Assembly: GCA_033977485.1 (NCBI GenBank)
Contig: CM066998.1
Span: forward strand, 51,674,274 to 51,738,273
Direction of reading: 5' to 3'
Length of the DNA stretch: 64,000 nt
Source of the DNA: Hydrangea macrophylla
Taxonomy: Eukaryota > Streptophyta > Magnoliopsida > Cornales > Hydrangeaceae
Shown here: in pieces, positions 1 through 9,476 of the stretch
How positions within the stretch are numbered: the stretch's first letter is position 1
Layout: every line of letters starts with the position of its first letter
Notes under the pieces: model-generated
What the model was told of the DNA's origin: nothing
Databases searched by the model: none
What the model saw: the letters and a program-made list of their open reading frames with translations, nothing else
Program-made: the position numbers and the translations under genes

Positions 1-1254
1 CCGAGATCGGAGTTTTCCTGGGAAGAGATGAAGGCGAGAATCGTATAATAAAACATTCTGCCCCGACTCGAAAGATTTTTGAAAAATCATTCTATCATGG
101 CGAGCCTTCAGCCTTTCCTTGTGGAGTTTAGCATTGTCGTATGCATCTCGACGTATTTCTTCCAGTTCAGCCAACTGGAGTTTCCGGAGATGACCTCCCT
201 CTTTAATGTCGAAGTTTAATGAGCGTGTCACCCAATATGTTTTGTGCTCAATTTTGACAGGAAGGTGACATGCCTTACCGTACACTAACCTATATGGGGA
301 CATCCCCAGATTTGTCTTAAAGGCAGTCCGGTACGCCTATAAAGCATCAGTTAGTTTAAAAGCCCAGTCTTTTTGTTGAAACTAACCATCTTTTCTAGTA
401 TATGCTTGATTTCACGATTAGCCAACTCTGCCTGCCCGTTAGTTTGTGGGTGGTAGGCTAGAGCAATCTTGTGGTTCACCCCGTATTTCTTGAGTAGTGA
501 TTCCAAAGGCCTATTGCAAAAGTGCTTGCCTTGGTCACTTATTAATGCTTTTGGGATTCCGAAACGCGACAGGATATTTTCCTTAAGGAAGGACATTACT
601 GTTTGTGGTCATTGCGTCTCGTCGGTATCGCTTCCACCCATTTTGATATATACTCCACAGCTAGGAGTATGTATTCACAGTTATTTGATTTTGGAAATCC
701 CCAACAATCGAATATTCAATTGTGATAATTGGAGTTAAGGGCATGGAGTTCCTTTTTGAAATTATACCAAGCTTTTGACAGTGTTGGCATGCTTCGCAAA
801 AAGCGTAAGCATCCTTAAACACGGTGGGCCAATAGAAGCCATTGTGTAGGACTTTCTTTTGGGAGGCAAAATGGCCACCACAGGCTTCAGAATGACAAGA
901 GGCCAAAATTACAGTTATGTCCTCATTCGGGACGCAACGCCTGATGACCTGATCAGCACAATACTTGTATAAGTAGGGGTCATCAAAAAAGAAATGACGT
1001 GCGAACGAAAGGAACCGTTTCTTATCCTGATTTGACCAATGACTCGGGGTCTCTCCCGTAACAAGATAATTTATTATATCCACGTACCAAGGCAAACTGG
1101 AAACAGCCATCAGTTGTTTATCTGGGAATTCATCTTTGATTGATACGGGTTCAGTGTTGTCAGTAAATGTCAACCGAGATAAATGGTCAGCGACCACATT
1201 CTCTACTCCTTTTTTATCCTTGATTGTGATATCAAATTCTTAGAGTAGGAGTAT
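1..1254 (-). pseudogene. A0 integrase, decayed
   Basis: Integrase part of the A0 polyprotein, read on the minus strand in at least three pieces. Positions 661-1197 start with the end of RNase H (VADHLSRL) and hold the HHCC zinc-binding domain (HSEACGGHF, CEACQHC). Positions 351-596 hold the second catalytic Asp (LISDQGKHF) and the region around the catalytic Glu (YHPQTNGQAELANRE). Positions 1-350 continue in other frames through [13 protein letters not shown] to the C-terminal LFPGKLRS motif. The first catalytic Asp region around 600-680 is damaged. The frames are broken near 1198-1254, 600-660 and 330-350. The protein would have joined cDNA to host DNA; it cannot be made from this copy. Confidence 0.85.
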
Positions 1255-2011
1255 CTAGCGGATAAGCCTTTGCTTCGTGTCCTTCTTAGATAGCAGGTAC
1301 TTGAGGGCTGAGTGGTCTGTAAAATAGATGATTGGAGACCCTATCAGATAAGACCTGAATTTGTCTAGAGCGAAGACTATTTCCAGTAGCTCTTTCTCAG
1401 TAGTCGTATAGTTTATTTGAGCTTCGTTGAGTGTTCGGCTAGCATAGTATATTACATAGGGCTTATTATCCTTCCTCTGTCCTAGGACTGCACCAATGGC
1501 ATAGTCACTAGCATCACACATTAGTTCTAAAGGCAAACTCCAGTCAGGTGCCTGTATTATTGGTGCAGAGGTAAGGTGTTCCTTTAGTGCGTCAAAAGAT
1601 GTTTGACAGTTATCTGACCACTCGAATGGTACGTCTTTGACTAAGAGTTGACACAATGGTCGGGAGATTGCACTAAAGTTTTGGATAAAGCGACGATAAA
1701 ATCCTGCGTGCCCCAGAAAAGATCGGATGTCTTTAACTGTACGGGGGACCGATAGGTCTAAGATAATATCGATTTTTGCTTTATCGACTTGGATACCTTT
1801 ATCAGAAATAATGTGGCTAAGGACAATTCCATTGGTCACCATGAAGTGACACTTTTCCCAATTTAGTACTAGGTGTTTGTCCTCGCATCTTGATAACACT
1901 TTTTCAAGGTTTTCCAGGCAGTTATTGAAACTATGGCCAAACACTGAGAAGTCGTCCATAAAGACCTCGAGTGTTTGTTTGACCATATCACTGAATATGC
2001 TCAACATGCAC
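1255..2011 (-). pseudogene. A0 reverse transcriptase end and RNase H
   Basis: Continues the RT gene downstream of the element 1 insertion. It contains the RT active-site motif VFMDDFSVF, the connection region ([13 protein letters not shown]) and RNase H ([40 protein letters not shown]). The reading frame is open from the insertion point to a stop at 1255, just after the KQRLIR motif; a frameshift follows before the integrase. The apparent start Met at 2007 is an internal residue exposed by the insertion, not a real start. Confidence 0.88.
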
Positions 2012-3642
2012 TGACACGACTAAAAAGTTGTGCGCTCTTGTGCAACACCCAAGTGTAGGTGATCGTGCAAGTAATACTAGATAAGTCCAGGTCGATCCCA
2101 CAGGGAAGGAATAGGAAGAAAATCTACTAAGTTATAACCTAAAGAAATAGAAAAGATGAATGTAGGAGAGAAGGTTCTAACGAATCCTAATTAATTAAAG
2201 TAAACTAAATAATAGACTAAACATAAAGAAACATAATAATTAAACAACTAAATTAAAGGTGTTGGAAACACGTGAATCCACATTGATCCTAACCATCTAC
2301 CATGCATACTCATTAATGTTCTATGGAGTTCATTCCTCTTCAGTATTCCGTATTTTTCTAAAGATAAAGAATCAGTAGCCCTTTCATGACCGGGACTACA
2401 TCATCACAAATGATTTAAAATACATAGAAGACGGTTTAAAACAATGATAATTACTTGCACTCTAAATGGTGTTAGCAATCAAAGTGGTTTTCAAAAGTCA
2501 TTGAAGAAAAGGCCTTAAGGCTTTAAGTTTTAAAAACTGTTGTGACAAACTGAGCTTATTGGGACAATTTGATGACAGATTTCTAAAACAGAAAGTCATG
2601 GAATACTTAAAAGAATCATCTCAAGATTTAACATGTTCGATCGATCGAAGCGCTCTCGATCGATCGGACAGTCATCCTTCAATCGATCGAAGTTCCTTCG
2701 ATCGCTTGACTGTGGCCCTGGTTCGATCGATCGAAATACCTTCGATCGATCGAGCCCAAGGTTTCTACAAATTGCATGGCAGAGGCTGGGAATCAATGTT
2801 TCATCACATATTCCCAACGTCTAAACTACGGAAACATAGTAAAACTAATACAGGAATAGAAAACTAGAGTAATCATTAACATCTAAACTAATAAACAATC
2901 AAATAGAGGGAAAGGAGAAGAAAAACCTGTAAATAATCTGAAAATAACTTGTAATAAACATGAAAGCAACTTTAATCTTCAATAATCTTCAGTAAATCAA
3001 TGAAAACAAGGAGAAAGAACATGAATCTAACCTAAACTACTCCTAATCTAACCCTAAAACTACCCTAAACTGCTGTTTTCTGCGTTCTGGAGCGTCCTCC
3101 CTTCGTCTGGCGTCAAAACGACGTATATATAGGGTTCCCACAGAGTTTACGCAACTTTTGGGTGAATAAAGAGTTCGATCGATCGAGCTCAGTTCGATCG
3201 ATCGAAGGTTCGATCGATTGAACTCTCTTCAATCGCTTGAACTCCTCTGATTTTGACAGCACTGCACACCGATGGGAGAATGGCCATAACGTTTTACTCG
3301 GACCTCGGATTGACCTCCCGTTTGCGGCCACGCGACCGTAACTCAAAGATCTACATTTTATATCTCTGGGAAAATCTTCCAAATCTGAAGTCATCATTGT
3401 CAAAATTGGCATTTTCTCAGCTGCTTCCGTTGTTCTATCCACCAGAATCACTTTTCTTTAGCTCCACTTCATTGATTTACATCCTAATACCTATAAAACA
3501 TTGCAAAAACATATGTTTTAGCATTAACACAATAAAAAGATCATTATTATTAGAATGCACCTAAATGTAGGGACTTTGGGGATAAAAGATGCATAAAATA
3601 CCACGTAATACACTAGAAATATGCACTTTTCACCACGAATCA
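2012..3642 (-). repeat. Element 1 3' LTR
   Basis: Matches 7529-9159 over its whole 1631 bp. It carries two arrays of TCGATCGATCGA-type palindromes (2636-2754 and 3174-3240), and a minus-strand TATA motif (CCTATATATACG) at 3122-3132 just downstream of the second array. It ends in TG/CA dinucleotides and abuts the target duplication TGCAC at 2007-2011. Confidence 0.95.
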
Positions 3643-3680
3643 CACCCCCCAACTAGCTCGTTGCTAGTCCCTAGCAATGA
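3643..3680 (-). promoter_or_regulatory. Element 1 polypurine tract with adjoining hairpin
   Basis: On the minus strand the purine-rich run GTTGGGGGGTG (3643-3653) directly precedes the 3' LTR, where plus-strand DNA synthesis is primed. A perfect 7-bp hairpin, TTGCTAG-(3 nt)-CTAGCAA, lies at 3661-3677, a few bases upstream of the tract. The same hairpin-plus-G-run arrangement recurs at 5455-5490 and 23106-23142. Confidence 0.8.
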
Positions 3681-3763
3681 AGCGAACTAAAACAGTGTTT
3701 ATTTAACTCTAAAAATTAAAAACAAAAGAAAGTAAAAATCCTAAATCACTTTCGCAGGAATCG

Positions 3764-3841
3764 CGATTGCATTTAGCATATGCAACAAGCCTTTAAACCT
3801 CTAGGTTCCCCCTAGTGGACGAGTGTTGTCTCGTGAGGGTT
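3764..3841 (-). other. Conserved three-hairpin 3'UTR element, copy in element 1
   Basis: Read on the minus strand this is a 78-nt stretch, about 110-200 nt upstream of the polypurine tract, that aligns almost end to end with 21123-21201 in the inverted segment of element 3. It contains ACGAG-(6 nt)-CTCGT, CTAGG-(5 nt)-CCTAG and TTGCAT-(7 nt)-ATGCAA. In the other copy the third stem is TTGCAC/GTGCAA, a compensatory change. The flanking sequences differ much more. A role in the element RNA (packaging, dimerisation, processing) is inferred only. Confidence 0.6.
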
Positions 3842-5658
3842 TGCAGTGAATCTACCCACAAAATTCATGTTTATGGTAAATGGTTCTCATTTAAATGTTT
3901 TCAAGAAATTTTTCCTCTCATTTAGCAATATAGTTAAGCTCAACAATCTCATGAAACTCTCTAGTATGCTCTAGCAATGCAACACACATATTACAGTTAA
4001 TCTACTATCAAAGTCATTAGAATATTCCATACCTATTAATCTTCAAGTGTGTGTGTGAATGGACAACCAAAATACTAAACTATAATTTCAAAGCTTGCAT
4101 AACCTAAGATATTATCAAGACGTTCATTTTGACTCAACTCTCACTAGGATTACACTCTCAAGATGAAATCACTCCGAATTGGGTGTAATAATTATCACTC
4201 ATGATATGGAAGCTATAAAGAGTAATTGTAAATGGAATCTAATGCTTCTCATATCTAAATAGAAAAACGGACATTTTATAGTGCACAAAGTCTCATGAAT
4301 GGATACTTTTCACTAGAAGAGCGAGATACCGTGGATAACTCTCTCATTACCTTAACTTCAAATCCAATTTACTTAAAATCATCAGGACTTTGAAAAAGAG
4401 GTGTTAGATTAAGAAGAAAAAAGGCTCGTGATATTCAATTGGGTCAAAGGATGTGATTGGAATGTCTACTATAACTTTTCAAACTTCCCACATCTCCAAT
4501 CTCTCTCTTCTTCTTTTCTTTTATTTATTTTTTTCATACTCTTCTTTTCATTCCCTTTTTTTTCTTTTGTAACAACCATTGGCATTTTTTTTTCTTTTCA
4601 TGCTTTTTTTTTTTCTTTCTTTTTTTTCTTTTTTTTTTTTTCATCATTTTTTTTCTTTGCCAACATTCCCTTATTCACACAACCAAACTTCTTGTCATGT
4701 CAACACATACCAATCACACCCAAATAAAAGAACTGATGCTTGAACTCCTAATTTGGAGTTTGGTACAGACTTTAGGATTATGAAGATAAGGCGATTATGA
4801 TAAGCTCAAGAGGTGAAGTAAAGGAATAGCATAGAGGTAGGCCAAGGCTGTATTATCCATGTATGGTCAAAAAAATAGCCTAAATCATCTTCTAAGTTCA
4901 TAGGATTATTCATTTCAGTAAATTCAAGAGCTCTAAAGTTTGGTAAATCCTGAACGTTCTCTTCTAGTGATCAGTCAAAATGAAGAAGAAAAATGAGACT
5001 TTCAACGAATTAATACGCTTTTCAAAAAGTAAGAGTAATTTTATAAAACCCTCAAAAACAAAGAATGGCACAAAAGCTCACTTGGGTTATTAGTCTCCAC
5101 TACAGTCTTTCAAGACACTTAAACTATGCTTACTAATCCATTTTAGCTAAATACAAGGTTGTCACAATGTGCTCAAAGTTGTTTGAAGATTAAAAAGCAT
5201 AAAATATACTATAACTAAGATAGTAAACAAACTACCATAGTGTATCACATACTAATAACATACAGAAAATAACACTAATGCATCATAACTAACTACATTA
5301 ACTATGAGAGAAATACAAGAACCATTTTATTATCTTTTAAAAAAATAAAAATTTAAAATTTTTTTGACAGTTTTAATTTACTGAGTCACATGTTGCTAAG
5401 CAGGTATATGACACTAAAGTACAACAAAAAGATATGAGGCATGCAATGACTCACTCCCCCCAACTAAAACTAAACATTGTCCCCAATGTTCTAAACTAAG
5501 CACATGGACATGTAAAGTAAAGCGAGAGAAGGAAGGATGTTACCTCGAAGCGTTAATATCCAAATTTTTTTCAAATTACCTGCAAAATCATTAGTAGCAA
5601 CAACGAAAGAAGAAAAATAAAGAGAATATAATACAACAAACTCAGTAACTAAATTTGG
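3842..5658 (-). other. Element 1 3' non-coding region
   Basis: About 1.8 kb between the single ORF and the polypurine tract with no credible ORF. It is AT-rich and has a long T-rich stretch at 4498-4660. A hairpin plus G-run motif lies at 5455-5490: minus-strand AACATTG-(4 nt)-CAATGTT (5473-5490) followed by GTTGGGGGGAGTG. A short ORF across the T-rich stretch encodes only Phe and Ser runs and is not a gene. Confidence 0.7.
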
Positions 5659-7362
5659 TTAATCAAAAATTTGATCATACAGTAATAACCGAAATTTTTG
5701 AGGATCATCCCAATAAAATAATTTAACAGTGAGAAGAATGTAGGGATCCTCATAAAATTGCAACTCCCCCCAACTAATGTCAGGCTCAAGGTCAGAGGAG
5801 ATGATGCAAAACCTATGGCTTCCAAAATTTTTGGGGACAGTTATAAGAGGTATACCACACTTTTCATGAATTATATGCAAGAAACGATCTTTGGTGTTGG
5901 TATTTCCTATAACAACCTCTATTTTAATACTAAAAACAGGGGGAGGCCATGGTTCAATAAAAGGGGCAGGGTCGAAGTGATGTTCTAATGAAGCTTCACC
6001 ACCCTCCGCTTGTCCTAGAACAGAATCTATGGAGATATAATCATAGGAATTGAATTTCTGTTCTATGCACATGGTTTTGGACTGGACTTGGATAAAGCTA
6101 TGTATTTGGGGCTCAATGTCATAATCACTCAAGAAGGTCAAGCAGTCTAGAAGATTGCTAGCTTCTTGTTGAATTTTAAGATCATCTAAAGTGGGCCCAA
6201 TATTTTCCAAGTCTTCTCTCAAAGAATTTTGAAAGTTAAAATTTTGTGGAGAACATTTTCTAGAATCCTTATCATCCTCTTCCACAACACATTCTGTTTG
6301 TTCACGAATGGGGTACACATAACATTCAAGCTCAGGACGAGAGCTTTGATTGATAGCAAGGATAGGTGATGGGCAACTTGGTGAAACCACCTCTTCGGTC
6401 GAAAGAGGTGAGGGTTCATGAATATCACAATAATCTAAATCAGATTTAGATTTTTCAATTATGTCCTCTCTAGGGTCACTTTCAAAGGTAGGGGTAGAGT
6501 CAACAGGGGACTCTTCCTTTCCTAATTGCGTGCAATCACCTAAACTCTCGTCATCTTTTAAATCATTCTCATCCTTGTAACTCTCCTCACTATATATGTC
6601 ATCTATTGAGGTGCTCTGGACAAAGAGATTGTGCAGTTTTATCCAGGCAGTGAAGGAGTTGATGTCTGGGGTTGTATGTTGAGGAGAAGATGGTTCTACA
6701 ACTTCATGCTCAATGGTTTGGTTTTGGAGTTCTTGTTGGGTTATCACTTTCTCAAATGAGTTGTTAACCTCACTCGGTATGAACCCATCATTGTCCTCTA
6801 ATTCCATTCCATTGTTAGTGTCTTGAAATTCAGGTTGTAGCGTTGAAGGACTGGTATAGTCTTCTAAAGGTTGGCTATCAAATGCTTGTTGATATCTAGC
6901 TCCTAATTTATCAATTGCACTCTCTAGCCTTTTCATTTCACTAAGCAGCAATTCTAACATACCATTATCCTCAACTTGGTTATTCTCCTCATTATAACTA
7001 TATGAAGTTTCACCCCATTGTTGTTGGTAATAGTCCCCTTCCCATTGTGTTTGTGTGCAAGACTCCCCAGAAGGAAAGTCTTGGTGCATTTGGTAATCGT
7101 GGGAACTACTACTATATCCTACACTATCATTTTGGTTATATCCCCATTGCGATTGATAGAACTCTCCAGGTGGAGGTTCTTGATACGTTTGATAACATGG
7201 GGGACTAACACGATGGTCTTCCCATTGTGGTGATTGGTAGCACTCAGGTTGATAATGTGCATCATATGTGGGTGCTTGCCAACTCGGGGTATAGTTCTCA
7301 TTACCTAATGTGTACCCATTCGTGGTATTTGTGTTGTATGGAGGGTAATATGGATAAGACAT
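5659..7362 (-). CDS. Element 1 private protein, 567 residues, function unknown
   Basis: The only long ORF of element 1, with no stops over 1.7 kb, starting about 140 bp downstream of the primer site. Residues 1-130 are rich in Tyr, Gln, Pro and Ser, with loosely repeated tyrosine/tryptophan motifs (GEFYQSQWGY, GDYYQQQWGE). A short predicted amphipathic helix follows (LELLLSEMKRLESAIDKLG), then a long acidic, Asp/Glu/Ser-rich middle and a more hydrophobic C-terminus (RFLHIIHEKCGIPLITVPKN, LLTVKLFYWDDPQKFRLLL). No zinc knuckle, protease, RT, RNase H or integrase motif is present. The Tyr/Gln-rich part followed by a helix is reminiscent of the segment after the zinc knuckle in Athila gag, so descent from gag is possible but unproven. 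The start is the first ATG after the leader. An open frame in a young element suggests function. Confidence 0.8.
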   Translation of the reverse strand: MSYPYYPPYNTNTTNGYTLGNENYTPSWQAPTYDAHYQPECYQSPQWEDHRVSPPCYQTYQEPPPGEFYQSQWGYNQNDSVGYSSSSHDYQMHQDFPSGESCTQTQWEGDYYQQQWGETSYSYNEENNQVEDNGMLELLLSEMKRLESAIDKLGARYQQAFDSQPLEDYTSPSTLQPEFQDTNNGMELEDNDGFIPSEVNNSFEKVITQQELQNQTIEHEVVEPSSPQHTTPDINSFTAWIKLHNLFVQSTSIDDIYSEESYKDENDLKDDESLGDCTQLGKEESPVDSTPTFESDPREDIIEKSKSDLDYCDIHEPSPLSTEEVVSPSCPSPILAINQSSRPELECYVYPIREQTECVVEEDDKDSRKCSPQNFNFQNSLREDLENIGPTLDDLKIQQEASNLLDCLTFLSDYDIEPQIHSFIQVQSKTMCIEQKFNSYDYISIDSVLGQAEGGEASLEHHFDPAPFIEPWPPPVFSIKIEVVIGNTNTKDRFLHIIHEKCGIPLITVPKNFGSHRFCIISSDLEPDISWGELQFYEDPYILLTVKLFYWDDPQKFRLLLYDQIFD

Positions 7363-7504
7363 GTTTACCCAAAATATTTAAACAAAAGGAATTTTTTTTT
7401 TCTTGTGAGAGAAAAAGTCCAATGATTTTTTTTTTTTTTTTTTTTTTTTTTAAGTAAAAGAAGAAAAATGGAAATAACTTAGTAAAATCCTAACCTAGTT
7501 GCCT

Positions 7505-7522
7505 TCCCCGGCAACGGCGCCA
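7505..7522 (-). promoter_or_regulatory. Element 1 primer binding site, tRNA-Asp
   Basis: The plus strand reads TCCCCGGCAACGGCGCCA, identical to the last 18 nt (with CCA) expected for plant tRNA-Asp(GTC). The element RNA, on the minus strand, is therefore perfectly complementary to that tRNA. It lies 6 bp from the 5' LTR. Confidence 0.92.
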
Positions 7523-7528
7523 AAAACT

Positions 7529-9159
7529 TGACACGACTAAAAAGTTGTGCGCTCTTGTGCAACACCCAAGTGTAGGTGATCGTGCAAGTAATACTAGATA
7601 AGTCCAGGTCGATCCCACAGGGAAGGAATAGGAAGAAAATCTACTAAGTTATAACCTAAAGAAATAGAAAAGATGAATGTAGGAGAGAAGGTTCTAACGA
7701 ATCCTAATTAATTAAAGTAAACTAAATAATAGACTAAACATAAAGAAACATAATAATTAAACAACTAAATTAAAGGTGTTGGAAACACGTGAATCCACAT
7801 TGATCCTAACCATCTACCATGCATACTCATTAATGTTCTATGGAGTTCATTCCTCTTCAGTATTCCGTATTTTTCTAAAGATAAAGAATCAGTAGCCCTT
7901 TCATGACCGGGACTACATCATCACAAATGATTTAAAATACATAGAAGACGGTTTAAAACAATGATAATTACTTGCACTCTAAATGGTGTTAGCAATCAAA
8001 GTGGTTTTCAAAAGTCATTGAAGAAAAGGCCTTAAGGCTTTAAGTTCTAAAAACTGTTGTGACAAACTGAGCTTATTGGGACAATTTGATGACAGATTTC
8101 TAAAACAGAAAGTCATGGAATACTTAAAAGAATCATCTCAAGATTTAACATGTTCGATCGATCGAAGCGCTCTCGATCGATCGGACAGTCATCCTTCAAT
8201 CGATCGAAGTTCCTTCGATCGCTTGACTGTGGCCCTGGTTCGATCGATCGAAATACCTTCGATCGATCGAGCCTAAGGTTTCTACAAATTGCATAGCAGA
8301 GGCTGGGAATCAATGTTTCATCACATATTCCCAACGTCTAAACTACGGAAACATAGTAAAACTAATACAGGAATAGAAAACTAGAGTAATCATTAACATC
8401 TAAACTAATAAACAATCAAATAGAGGGAAAGGAGAAGAAAAACCTGTAAATAATCTGAAAATAACTTGTAATAAACATGAAAGCAACTTTAATCTTCAAT
8501 AATCTTCAGTAAATCAATGAAAACAAGGAGAAAGAACATGAATCTAACCTAAGCTACTCCTAATCTAACCCTAAAACTACCCTAAACTGCTGTTTTCTGC
8601 GTTCTGGAGCGTCCTCCCTTCGTCTGGCGTCAAAACGACGTATATATAGGGTTCCCACAGAGTTTACGCAACTTTTGGGTGAATAAAGAGTTCGATCGAT
8701 CGAGCTCAGTTCGATCGATCAAAGGTTCGATCGATTGAACTCTCTTCAATCGCTTGAACTCCTCTGATTTTGACAGCACTGCACACCGATGGGAGAATGG
8801 CCATAACTTTTTACTCGGACCTCGGATTGACCTCCCGTTTGCGGCCACGCGACCGTAACTCAAAGATCTACATTTTATATCTCTGGGAAAATCTTCCAAA
8901 GCTGAAGTCATCATTGTCAAAATTGGCATTTTCTCAGCTGCTTCCGTTGTTCTATCCACCAGAATCACTTTTCTTTAGCTCCACTTCATTGATTTACATC
9001 CTAATACCTATAAAACATTGCAAAAACATATGTTTTAGCATTAACACAATAAAAAGATCATTATTATTAGAATGCACCTAAATGTAGGGACTTTAGGGAT
9101 AAAAGATGCATAAAATACCACGTAATACACTAGAAATATGCACTTTTCACCACGAATCA
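7529..9159 (-). repeat. Element 1 5' LTR
   Basis: Direct repeat of 2012-3642. As the upstream LTR it holds the working promoter: a GATCGATC array at 8691-8757 and a TATA motif at 8639-8649. A second array lies at 8153-8271 in what should be transcribed leader. The outer edge abuts the target duplication TGCAC (9160-9164). Confidence 0.95.
8639..8757 (-). promoter_or_regulatory. Element 1 LTR promoter: TATA box with upstream GATCGATC array
   Basis: The minus strand has CCTATATATACG at 8639-8650. About 40 bp upstream, at 8691-8757, lie four tandem-like TTCGATCGATCGA-type motifs, some with single-base decay. The matching promoter in A0 has the same order (TATA at 45045-45057, array at 45121-45230). 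The transcription start is inferred only from spacing. Confidence 0.6.
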
Positions 9160-9164
9160 TGCAC

Positions 9165-9476
9165 CGCTGAAAGGTAGCAGGTGTGTTACATTAGCCGAAG
9201 GGCATACGACGATAGGCGAATGTACCGAATGGACACGTGAATGTCGTTTTCTTCTGATCTTCAGGAGCAATTTCTATCTGGTTGTACCCACTATATCCGT
9301 CCAAGAAGCAATAGTACTTGTGACCCGCCACTCGTTATAACATCTGATCTATAAATGACAGTGGAAAGTGGTCTTTCTGAGTCACAGTATTCAATTTTCG
9401 GTAATCAATACACATACGCCATCTGGTGGGGACGCGTGTTGGTACTAACTCGTCGCCTTTGTTTGGGATAACCGTT
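9165..9476 (-). pseudogene. A0 reverse transcriptase, middle segment between two insertions
   Basis: Minus-strand RT sequence including [50 protein letters not shown] and PATFQRC, placed between the FMDD segment (1255-2011) and the N-terminal RT segment (40667 onward). One in-frame stop lies after the FIDQML motif (near 9340). The ends are the target duplications of element 1 (TGCAC, 9160-9164) and element 2 (CCGTT, 9472-9476). Confidence 0.88.

Larger units (their letters stand above)
2012..9159 (-). mobile_element. Element 1: young non-autonomous Athila-like LTR element
   Basis: Two 1631-bp direct LTRs (2012-3642 and 7529-9159) start TGACACG and end GAATCA on the plus strand. I counted eight single-base differences between them, so the insertion is recent. 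A perfect 5-bp target duplication TGCAC flanks it (2007-2011 and 9160-9164), inside the A0 RT gene. The orientation is minus: the tRNA-Asp primer site lies at 7505-7522 and the polypurine tract at 3643-3656. The 3.9-kb interior has one long ORF and no recognisable gag, protease, RT, RNase H or integrase, so its movement must rely on proteins made elsewhere. Its LTR is related to that of A0 (shared blocks and GATCGATC arrays), making A0-family elements the likely helpers. Confidence 0.95.

Noticed and set aside
2559..2867. Small ORFs rich in Ser-Ile-Asp-Arg on both strands (also 8076-8334, 3113-3564, 45073-45273)
   Set aside because: The period-4 word GATC gives Ser/Ile/Asp/Arg peptides in all frames; they lie in LTRs and are shadows of the palindrome arrays.
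4428..4727. ORF of 99 codons rich in Phe and Ser
   Set aside because: Produced by a T-rich stretch; no conserved motif.
7505..7522. tRNA-Asp gene fragments (also 34357, 43815, 22662)
   Set aside because: Only the last 18 nt match, next to LTR ends; these are primer binding sites.
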